A DNA stretch of 55,000 nt, from positions 18,738,092 to 18,793,091 of the forward strand of contig NC_135554.1 of NCBI RefSeq assembly GCF_964340395.1, read 5' to 3'. The notes beneath the pieces were generated by a model. It was given only the letters and a program-made list of their open reading frames with translations. It was not told where the DNA came from and did not search any database. How positions within the stretch are numbered: position 1 is the first letter of the stretch; each line of letters starts with the position of its first letter. Positions 1 through 55,000 of the stretch are shown piece after piece. The DNA comes from Glandiceps talaboti. Its lineage: Eukaryota > Hemichordata > Enteropneusta > Spengelidae. The position numbers were made by a program, and so were the translations under genes.

Positions 1-42
1 TGTGGATTGTCTTATCGTAATGCTTGTACTTTCTTTGCACAG

Positions 43-13189
<13,147 letters not shown>

Positions 13190-14301
13190 ATCAATTACAA
13201 AGAAATGTAAAATCTTATTATTTGGACTACGATTATCTTCAACATCAGTTATCAAGATTATAAGACAGACATGATATGCGAACAAACTGACTTTAAAATA
13301 CGCAGTTACAGTCTGTTATACCTCTTTTACACAGATAACTAGGACAGGTTTGTGCATATAACTGTCCCAGCTCTTTAAAGCCACAGTGGCGATATCAACT
13401 ATGTGACAAATATCCTTGCAACAGCTCTCTGGCCAGCAAAATAGGTGTAACATACTTATTAGATTTGATAAATGTGTAACTGATATACCAACATCAATGT
13501 ACCATGGATGTGAAATATGGCAATGCAGCAAATTAGGTTTTTAAAACCGCCATGTACAAGAGATTGTTTGCTACAGCCATGTACCAGCTACACGAGTAAT
13601 GCTGTAGCGAAGGTATTTCCCACAGCCATGAGTCAGCTATGTGGGCAGCTGTTACAGGAGTATTTTCCAAAGCCATGTGTCAGTTGCGTTGAGCAGTGCC
13701 TATTGAACTGATCGAAAGAGCTGCCACATGGTATGATTTCAACATAGCTGGTACATGGACGTGCACAACTGTGTACGAGACGTGCTAAGCACAGCTATGA
13801 TACAGTGATGTGCAGAACGGCCTTGGCACAAAAATGGTATCCACATCCATGTAACAGGAATATTTTTCACATTCGTGTCACAGGCTGTGGAAAAATACAC
13901 CCTGTAACGGGGCTGTGAGGCACACATCTGATACATAGCTGTGCTCTACGTCCTAGCACTAGGCTGTTGTGGCCACATCCAATCTCAAGGATGTGCTCAT
14001 CCTAGTGCGAGGTTCGCTGTGTATAGGCAGAAGTGAACTATTTCCTAGAACAAGAAACATTATACCTTTAACCTTTTCGATTATTTGAATTCCAAGCCAC
14101 TATGAATCATAATTGCTACGTGTTAATGTCCTTCAAAAGTATACCTGTGGTTGTCAACCTACATTTTAATGCTGATGTAGTTTTACAAACACTGTGTAAA
14201 TGTTTTAGTCAGTAGTGATATGCAGCGTTTTAAACTTGAATCTGGAACCAGGTGAAAATGATTCATCGGCTTTCCTGTACAAAATCTAGTAAAGTAATAA
14301 A
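13190..14301 (+). other. Putative 3'UTR and polyadenylation signal of the multi-EGF gene
   Basis: AATAAA is at 14296-14301, about 1.1 kb after the stop. No exon-like open frame lies between. The stretch contains the degenerate repeat described separately. The assignment as UTR is inferred; no downstream GT-rich element was clear. Confidence 0.5.
13370..13990. repeat. Degenerate ~48-bp minisatellite
   Basis: Diverged units built around CAGCCATGNNNCAGCT, then a TGCTGT-like stretch, then GTATTTYCC. The clearest units start at 13572, 13621 and 13670. Weaker, partly inverted relatives (cacagctatgatacag, tagctggtacatgg) extend to about 13950. Spacing is 48-51 bp. Confidence 0.6.
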
Positions 14302-14713
14302 CCTGATGGTTATATATCACTTTTGAAAAATATAAGTTAATCAAGGGGTCTGTTTCTATTAATCTAGACGTTTTAAGTGTTGGTTATCTAACTTCCTATT
14401 TCCTTATGCAATACATTACTATACTCAGTATGTTTATCATTCAAAAGTAAGGATGCTGTATGACAAATGTATTTACTATCAGCATATAACAGATTTAATC
14501 ATCGTCTCGGTTTGTGTACGTGTATCCAGTAGATGGTGTGCTACGTAGCTCTCATACTTACATTAAAAAGCGAGACAGAATACTTTCACATACACGACTT
14601 GTCAGCCCGACTTTCGTTTCCGAAATAATTCACGAGAAACATTCCACGTTAAGTTTCAGAAAGTTCGAATAAAACACAGCAAGATAAATGATAATAATAC
14701 TGTCTGTGTGCGC

Positions 14714-14756
<43 letters not shown>

Positions 14757-14876
14757 CGCGCGCATAAATCCTGTGCTTCCGGTAACAATCCCAACGCCAC
14801 TAGTTTTACCAATTCATCCCATACATACATACATACATACATACATACATACATACATACATACATACATACATAC

Positions 14877-14907
<31 letters not shown>

Positions 14908-14913
14908 CATACA
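14714..14913. repeat. (TG)n(CG)n and (CATA)n microsatellites
   Basis: (TG)n(CG)n at 14714-14765 (potential Z-DNA) and (CATA)n at 14820-14913, in the spacer downstream of gene 1. Confidence 0.97.
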
Positions 14914-15283
14914 TAGTATTTGCCGCGCAGAATGGAACTCCGTTTCAAAAAATTACTTAACACCAGTCAACGGCTATTCATTCAGAGATCAATACTAAAG
15001 GCGGGGAAATTCTAGGGATTTGCCTATGAAAAAAATCTACAAACAATTCTCGTTGCTATCAGGTACCAAATCACATTACAGACATCTTCAAAACTGCGTT
15101 CTTTCCACGAACAAGAAATAAAAAACCCGGGGTAAAACCTTGCAGCCGTTATATAGAGATACCTCTGATAAGAACATCGTTGTATTCAACTTCCGGTGGT
15201 ATGAATATTGATAGGATTCAAGATCACATCTTCATGGAATCGAAATGTAAATTACATCTTTACGCATATATGACAATTTTGGG

Positions 15284-15575
15284 GTTGTCGGTGGCCGAGC
15301 GGTTAGCTCGTACGCCTCTTACCTCAGTCTGCAGCTTGGCTTCGAACCCGCCAAGCGTCGGCTGGGTTTGGTTCAAATTTAACCAGGTCTGTATGTAAGA
15401 AGGGTGATGCTTATTTTGACTTTCCCGAACATCGCATGTTTTCCCCGTGTACCCAGGTTTCCTCCCTGCTTCTTCAACTCTATGACACTAAGACACATGG
15501 GCGGTGCTCTAGATCTTGTGGCGACCATTCAACAAATTTCCGAATGTATTTGACCGAATAGAGATTATTATTAAA
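15284..15575 (+). repeat. tRNA-derived SINE, family 2
   Basis: The head has box A TGGCCGAGCGGTTA at 15292-15305 and box B GGCTTCGAACCC at 15338-15349, about 46 bp apart, as in Leu/Ser-type tRNA-derived SINEs. A ~200-bp body and a simple tail (gattattatta) follow. It lies in the spacer between genes 1 and 2 and has no tRNA-like 3' acceptor stem, so it is not a tRNA gene. Confidence 0.75.
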
Positions 15576-16519
15576 ATAATATCATTTCATTATTTCATTT
15601 CAGACTTTCGTCCAATCAAGCATTATGTAACAAAATCATACAGTTGATACTTATTCGAGTTTCTGTTATGCAATCGATCCTATTCCCGCAATGCTGTACA
15701 TTGCCAATGAGAGATCGAAGCGCTCGCGACAGTGTGCATGTTTGTACCGTAATAATAGGACGTTGTCGAGTAACTGGTAATGATCACTTCTTTTTAAATA
15801 TTTTCTGGCAAGAAATAATAAGTTCAACAGTAGCTAAGCAGTGGCGCCAAGGTGAGATATGCTAATGAAGTGTGATCACATGATTAGATTGTATATAGAG
15901 TGGCACGTTTTCCTTCTAGCTGTGAAAGTTTAACAAAGGGAGTACATATGACTGAACGTCACCAGTTATTCAGATCTGAGACTTTTACCACATTTATTTT
16001 TTTTTAAATCATTTTTTGTTGGGTGCGAGAAATTAGAGCTGTGATGTGCGTCACCGTGATGATGTAATAGTTGAAAGTCATGGCGGAAGGTGTATGTTTA
16101 TTTCTGAGGAAAGTATCCAGAAACGAGTCAATGAGCGTGTCTCAAAGTTGTGTCAATTGGGAAAAGGACAACTTATACCCCTACCAAGTAAAAACTCAAA
16201 TAACTCAAAGTTGCCGTACCAATTAAAATCATGTATGTATCTATGCATGAAGTGAAATGGCTTTGCCATTTTTTTTCCTCATTCAAGCAACTATTGTTAA
16301 TAGCTGAATCTTTTTTTCTCAAAATGACCAAAATATATTACTTTACGTATATATTCCAAAGCCTCGTGACATATAAGATTCATGTAACATCCTCGGTAGT
16401 GGTACAAGGTAAAGGCCCTTCCATCTATATCTGGTCATGCCAATGATGAATTTCTTGATGGAAAGCTAAGAATCGGTGCCAAATAAATTAACTAAACTGT
16501 AAGTTTACTGTTATGTATT

Positions 16520-16525
16520 TTTATT
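16520..16525 (-). other. Polyadenylation signal of the FReD gene
   Basis: AATAAA on the minus strand, 37 bp past the TGA stop at 16562-16564, consistent with a very short 3'UTR. Confidence 0.6.
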
Positions 16526-16561
16526 CAATGATTAACAGCATTTAAGGCATAACTATATATT

Positions 16562-19046
16562 TCAAAATTGCAACACAGGTCGTATTTTCATTTCTGTGTG
16601 CTTAAGAGAATAGTTATGCCCCTTCCAATGATACCAATTCATGCCATCAGCATATGATGAGTGTTCTCCCTTTAGGTAGAGACCATTTAAGTTCGACGCG
16701 TGACATTTCGTGTACCACCAGGCTCCCTTGTACATATTGGAACAGCTTTTGGAATACACATCATTGTCTCTATCTTTCGTACTGAACTTATGACTATCAT
16801 GTCCTCCTAAAGAGTTTCCTGCATAGACAACAAAAGTCGGAAATTAACCATGAACGGGAGGGGGGTGGACGGACGATGAACGACCGAACGAACGTACGTG
16901 CGTGTATGTATGTATGTATGTATGTATGTATGTATGTATGTATGTGCGTGCGTGCATGCATACATGCATGCATGCATGTATGTATGCATGTATGTATGTA
17001 TGTATGTATGTATGTATGTATGTGTGTACGTACGTATGTATGTATGTATGTATGTATGTATGTATGTATGTATGTATGTGTGCGTGTGTGCGTGCATGCA
17101 TGCATGCATGTATGTATGTATGTATGTATGTATGTATGTATGTATGTACGTACGTATGTATGTATGTATGTATGCATGCATGTATGTATGTATGTATGTA
17201 TGTACGTACGTACGTACGTATGTATGTATGTATGTATGTATGTGTGTGTATGTATGTATGTATGTATGTATGCACATGTGCATATGTGTGCGTGTGCGCG
17301 CTAGTATGTAGGTAGGTAGGTAGGTAGGTATATATATATATGTAAGTGTGGAATGTATTTTTAAAATGTCGTCTTGAACATTCCATGACAAGCTTACTTT
17401 ACATTCCATATTCTTTAACTTTTAAACAGTCGTTGGCTCCAACAGAAAAAAAAGTTACAACTTCAGAGGTTTTGTGACGAAGATAAGGAATTGTTACAAG
17501 CAACCATGTCATATCCACTACCTTTATCCATCAACATTGTATAAGATCTAATTATATTTTATAAACTAACCAGCGGTCCCTGAGTAATCTCCAATCACCA
17601 GCTTATAACCACTTGTTTCATCCCCAATAGCAAACTGACCATACAGAGCGTAGGCTGTTTTGCCATCAAAATCCTCCATATCCACTCGTAGTTGGTATAC
17701 TCTCTGGTTAGTTAGACGGAACAACTTATCATTTCCCAACCAGAACTCGGCATTCACATTACCAAACCCATCTTTGTAGGACTGCCAGTTACGGAAAAAG
17801 TCCAACCTTCCATCCATTCGCCTTTGGAATACCTAAGACGGAACACTCCGAAATATTAACAAAGAATATAAATGTTGACGTTATGAAAGTTTTTTTTTCA
17901 AATACAACGGAATTACGTTGTAAAATGCAATAGCTATGAATGGTGCATCTTTTTTTAAAACGCAAAGCCCACAGCATAATATGTTTGCGTAGACGGGTTT
18001 GATATGACATGCGCGTAGACCTATGTTAGGAAATGCACTAAGGTTGCCTGGTAACAGTTATGAAGTCTAAATGAATTTTTCCTTGAGTTATTTACTGATC
18101 CTTGTTGCATACAATCATTTCATATCCACAAAACATCCAATGTATAATTTTAGCACACATCCACATCGCATGGCCTTAATACCTTGTGGTGTTCTCGGGA
18201 TTTTTTAGAGTGCATCTATCGGTACACGTATTATGGTACTGTGGCAATAGTGTTCTAAAAAGTTAAATCTTAATCGACTAAATAATTTGGCGACTAAGAA
18301 TGAAACAAATAGGGAGAGGCTATTTTTTGTCAAAAACAAGTGTTTCGAACTTACCGTCCATCCACCGGAATCAGTCTCCATGTCGCAGTAGACCCTGAAT
18401 TGTTCACCGTCATCTTGTGGTTGTATGATGTAATTGCCACTGGACGAATAACCCGATTGTTGAACGTCGTAACAGTCACGTATTTGATTACCTATTGATG
18501 AATGGAAATTGACTTTCAGGCACAGATAGACGAAATTTAGAAAAGTTTGAACTCATCTTTTGTACAAAAAAATCGAAACTATATGTATCAAACTGTCTTG
18601 ATAAAAAAATAATGCTTGTATGATAAGTGCAATAAGTGTTTATTAAACGGGTTGCAGACTTGCAGTGTTCATATGAGAAATGTAATTATTTCCGGACGAC
18701 TTTTTCCCCTATTTAACTGTGAAACTGTCAGTATGTATATTGCATTATCATCGTACTTACGTGAGTCGCTATTGGGGTCCTGTAGCGTTTTACCCAATAT
18801 TTCTACACTTTTCTCTATGTCGTCAAGCTTGTTCGTCATAGCTTGGAGTGTGTCTACACTTTTCTCTATGTCGTCAAGCTTGTTCGTCATAGCATGGAGT
18901 GTGTCACTGTCGGAACAGTTCGGTACGTGAACGTGAGTTTGCGGTTTGCAGACTAATTGTCCATTTTGTCGGTGAAGAATTCCAGTATCATCGTCAGCTT
19001 TGCATACAGTAAATATTGCAATAATCAAAGCACTGCACCACATCAT
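16562..19046 (-). CDS. Secreted fibrinogen-related protein (FReD lectin), complete, 4 exons
   Basis: Minus-strand exons in order: 19046-18761, 18491-18355, 17832-17571, 16818-16562. Total 942 bp, 313 residues. Start is the first of two ATGs followed by a signal peptide (MMWCSALIIAIFTVCKA). Residues ~47-85 are a short coiled coil with two near-identical 17-residue repeats (TLHAMTNKLDDIEKSVD and TLQAMTNKLDDIEKSVE). The fibrinogen-like domain spans ~100-313: RDCYDV start, YCDMETDSGGWTVFQRR, GNVNAEFWLGNDKL, DKxRVYQL-like strand, then the calcium loop DRDND (244-248), the Cys pair 254/267 and WYHWKG. This matches ficolin/tachylectin/tenascin-type FReDs, secreted lectins that often bind acetylated sugars and act in innate immunity. 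Ligand is not inferable here. All phases agree (1, 0, 1). Confidence 0.95.
16894..17340. repeat. Compound (GTAT)n microsatellite in FReD intron 3
   Basis: About 450 bp of GTAT/GTGC/CATG/TACG tetranucleotide variants ending in (GTAG)n and (TA)n. It creates long spurious open frames in all frames on both strands. Confidence 0.97.
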
Positions 19047-19095
19047 GACTGGTCAAATGTTGTATATGTGGGTTAACCGTTTCCTCCTGGGCACA

Positions 19096-19102
19096 TTTTA
19101 TA
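19096..19102 (-). promoter_or_regulatory. TATA box of the FReD gene
   Basis: TATAAAA on the minus strand, 50 bp upstream of the start codon at 19046. This would place transcription start about 20 bp before the ATG, a short 5'UTR. No other core elements are clear. Confidence 0.55.
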
Positions 19103-19418
19103 CACTTTTACCATAAAACACGTGGCACAAGAAAGTGGAAATCAATAAATAAAATGTCCGGATCTGTTAAGTGGTGTGCTGTATATCCGGTATATCAGGC
19201 AATTATTTACACGCATCAGTAACCATACCGATGTATTAAGTACACGGTGTCAATATAGCAAAATTATATCCGTATTTACTTATTTGTTTTTAATTATAAA
19301 AATCCGCTTTCCAACAGAGACGTCTAACACATTGAGGTTGACAAAAATGCCAAAAATGTCACCAAGTCACAATGAGAGTGAAACCTTTAAAGTATAGAAA
19401 TGGTATTTGATGATGATA

Positions 19419-19450
<32 letters not shown>

Positions 19451-22177
19451 GGTGAAGGTGGTGGTGTTGCTGGTGGTGGTGGTGGTGGTGGTGGTGGTGG
19501 CGGCGGCGGCGACGACGACGACGACGATGATGATACACTGTTGATGTTATGGTAACGCTAGACCTGTTATATATGCCATATTATTTTTCCCCTTTAATGA
19601 ATAAAGAAATGGATAGTTTAGGATGCAATATGGTATTACATGTAATGCAGTCACTGAAGGACAAGTAGTAAGATATGCTTCGAGCTAAAACTCCTCATCA
19701 AGGTTATATCAGCATTATAGATAGGTGACACAACCAGTACTACGTACACTCACAGTAGATAATGGTCCAGGAGTAATTGCAATCTATCTAACTGAATTTG
19801 CTTCTTCGCGCCGACTGATGATCTAGTGGCAGTTGTTGGTTAAATGTGCAAGGATTACAAACTGTGCAATTCACCTTTAAATTATCGGAGAAGCTACAAT
19901 AGAAACGTCTATTAACACGTGGTATTCTATTTCTAATTTCATTTTTATGTTCTATATAGATCACCATTTATTCTCAAAAAGACGGTTAAATGTTGCATTA
20001 ATTCGAGTGTGCTTGGTGCCCGCCATTTTAGTCTAAAATAGATCCGTCACTACTTTTTAGACGTTGATTTACCACTTTTGTCGATGTGTGTGTACAGTGT
20101 GGACAAAGTGATCATGCGCAGCTAACAAATGATCGTCCCAAGAATGCGTATTTCTGTGGAGTATGCCGAGCCTGAATTTGGAACTACTTTTTCCAAGCAT
20201 GAGCTTTTTCACAATTAATATTAAGGAGCGTGAACGAGCAACTGTACTAAACAAACTTAACCGACTGGCTCCCTCCATGTGACGCCATGCAGTGCTGTGA
20301 ATATTAACTTAATTAATCGACCCTAAATCGCACGATCCGTATAATAAACTAACAAGTTCATTTTAAAACACATACTGCTTTATTTAATGAATGTTTACCG
20401 AAAAATAAAACTACACTCTTTCTCGGGAAGAATTATGAGAGCTGCTTGTAAAAAAAATAATAGCTTTATTCTTTAACTCCAAAAATGTATGTCGTATTAT
20501 TTTACATGCCCAGGCATTAGATTTGTAACCGTAGTAAATTAACCAAATGTAGTAGGAATTCCGAGTGACATACTTGTTAACGTAAAATGTCAAGTACTTC
20601 ATAGTTTAACGCCATCATGAATTAGCAATTTTGCACCTGTTAATATATACAATACATGCAATAAAAGACCAGATGTTGCATTTGGCAGGAACACTTCAGT
20701 GCATCTCATTTAGCTCGAGAAGGGGGATATGCCCTCTCTACTACGAGGGTTATATACACAGGGGGATTTCTCAGTGGGTTTTTTTTTCAGGCCATTTGTA
20801 TCCTGCACATTGTCGTTCGACTGAGTGTAGGAAAGAGGATACTTTGTGTGTTTACGACTTGGGGCAAAATAGTTGGACGTTGGACCGATATCTTTCGCAC
20901 TGGATTAGATGTTGCTTATGGTATATAGTTGGACGCTTTTCAAATCCAAATAAATGCTTTTGAGGAAAATTAAAATATGTTTGTAGTGCAAAACTGGATA
21001 GGTTGACTGGAAATTTTGTCAAAGTAAAAAAATTGACCAATGTAAGTTTACCCCATAATTCAATAATAAACTTAATTAAAATTGCTCAACTCTGCCAGGG
21101 TGGCACCCGCCAGATTCTTGTTCAGGACACCCTGGAGAACAAATATCAAGCATAAAACCTTCCCTCTAAGACAATGCAAGGTAGGGTGGCCTGGCAACTG
21201 GACTAAATCACATGAGATGTGATTGTATGTATAGTAAACAAAATAAAAAACATCCTGGCTGCACATGATCATCTCAGCATTAAACGCAATGTTATGTTTT
21301 CAAATTATGTAAAAACAAAATGCGTTTTTTAATGTGCAATTTTGGTCAAACTATCTAACTTCAGAAAGGTCTCATGTTGGTGTTTGAATGAAATGTTTTC
21401 AATGAAAGATAATCGCACTCATATTCTTTAAACTCCTGACAACAATGCCAATGGCTAACGCAAATTCACTTGATTTCCTGTTGAGTAGTAGTAACAACGT
21501 GAAGTTTAGTACAGTTAGTTGTGTTACAATACCATTGGCAGTATCTCAGGTAGTCTTGGACCCAATATATTGTTCATCTGTAAGAGATTTCGCAACCGCA
21601 TTGGAAAAATTACATTTAAGACAATGGATAAGCAGTTAACAATGTGCGACTATTAAGATAATATAAAAGGCAATTAACAATGTAGGACTGTTCTAATAAT
21701 TTTAAGCAGATACTAGTAATATAAACAAGACATCAACATTTTAGGAGTGAACATTATCAGAGGTGATAAGATAAATGATTCCACGTTGTTTTTAAAAAAT
21801 GAACTCGTAATGTATTGCATGAGTAAAGGTTGTGCCCTGTTCAGTAATCAATAGAATCTGATAATGGTCTTTTCACAAACACTCAAAGGATGTCAAATGC
21901 ATTGCGCATGTCTCTATGGTTGCTATAGTATGCATAGTTACATTCCATAGAACAATAGGTTCGTCATGAACTACTGATAAATCAGAATACGATGTAAAAG
22001 TCGTGACTATTTTGCCCGATTAATTCTGTATCTCTTCAACAGTCGTGACAGTAAGGTGATATCAAAATAAATAAAAAAAGGCTTCAATACGGATCTTGTC
22101 ATTTTGAGCTTTGGCAGCCATTGGTAGTGGTGTAGATAAACTTCTGTGTCTCACGTCGATAAACATTGCTTACCAAT
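19103..22177. other. Intergenic region upstream of both the FReD and lipid-transfer genes
   Basis: The FReD gene (-) and the lipid-transfer gene (+) diverge from this ~3.1-kb spacer, so it must contain both promoters. A compound GAT/GGT/GCG/GAC trinucleotide repeat lies at 19404-19538. Open frames at 20069-20278 and 20631-20963 have no recognised similarity and no splice partners. No TATA box is evident near the start at 22178. Confidence 0.7.
19404..19538. repeat. Compound trinucleotide repeat (GAT/GGT/GGC/GAC)
   Basis: Purine-rich triplets in the intergenic region upstream of the FReD gene; strand-asymmetric and GC-rich compared with its surroundings. Confidence 0.95.

Positions 22178-55000
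<32,823 letters not shown>

Larger units (their letters stand above)
14302..16519. other. Intergenic spacer between the EGF gene and the FReD gene
   Basis: Holds a (TG)n(CG)n run at 14714-14765, a (CATA)n array at 14820-14913 and the SINE at 15284-15575. Short open frames here lack splice context and protein similarity I recognise. The two flanking genes converge on this spacer (gene 1 on +, gene 2 on -). Confidence 0.7.

Noticed and set aside
15284-15360. Possible tRNA gene
   Set aside because: Box A and box B are good, but no acceptor stem closes the structure and a ~200-bp body with a simple tail follows, as in a SINE.
16797-17409. Long open frames of repeated YIHT/MYVC peptides (also at 14630-14960, 26876-27221, 52751-53330)
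   Set aside because: They are translations of tetranucleotide microsatellites on both strands, with no unique sequence and no splice context.
20069-20963. Open frames at 20069-20278 (-) and 20631-20963 (+)
   Set aside because: No recognised similarity, no convincing splice sites, and length expected by chance in 3 kb of spacer.
22166-22177. Upstream start at TTG for the lipid-transfer gene
   Set aside because: The codon is not ATG; the first ATG at 22178 has a good context and begins a clear signal peptide.

Overview
This is animal nuclear DNA with ordinary GT-AG introns, low GC, many long microsatellites, tRNA-derived SINE-like repeats and small inverted-repeat elements. Three multi-exon genes can be read through by splice sites and reading frame. 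The protein families (long EGF arrays, a ficolin/tenascin-type fibrinogen-related lectin, a lipid-transfer-protein N-terminus joined to adhesion-like modules) fit a marine invertebrate such as a hemichordate, amphioxus or lophotrochozoan. I cannot name the species from sequence alone.

Region 1 (1-14301, + strand) is the 3' part of a gene for a type I membrane protein. Twenty coding exons are visible: 17 exons that each encode two EGF domains (34 EGFs), a short juxtamembrane exon, a transmembrane exon, and a last exon with a 67-residue cytoplasmic tail carrying an NPEY motif. All the EGF exons are phase 1-1, and 15 of the 17 are exactly 228 bp. In the middle, a 1.957-kb block with three exons (six EGFs) is present three times in tandem. 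Introns included, I can find no difference among the copies except the length of one A-run.

Region 2 (16520-19102, - strand) is a complete four-exon gene for a 313-residue secreted fibrinogen-related protein: signal peptide, a short coiled-coil segment with an internal 51-bp duplication, and a full FReD with a DRDND calcium site. A TATA box and a polyadenylation signal are visible.

Region 3 (22178 to beyond 55000, + strand) is a very large secreted-protein gene. I chained 43 exons whose phases all agree, giving 2406 codons with no stop up to the window edge. It starts with a signal peptide and a vitellogenin/MTP-type lipid-transport N-terminal domain (beta-barrel part, then helical part). 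It does not continue into anything I recognise as a vitellogenin or apolipoprotein C-terminus. Instead come an RSKR cleavage-like site, long helical segments, a Thr-rich linker behind a GC-AG intron, a SAP-like motif, Cys-rich modules, a Met/Glu heptad coiled coil, a hydrophobic beta-rich segment, a Pro tripeptide repeat, a PAN/apple-like segment, and Ig/FN3-like beta-sandwich modules that run off the end. This chimera is the most unusual thing in the window.

Between and inside the genes lie two clear inverted-repeat elements, a related solo arm, pairs of dispersed repeats, three SINE-like copies, a degenerate minisatellite in the putative 3'UTR of gene 1, and more than twenty microsatellites. 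The three genes all encode extracellular or cell-surface products (receptor-like, lectin-like, lipid-carrier-like). A shared pathway is not shown by the sequence.
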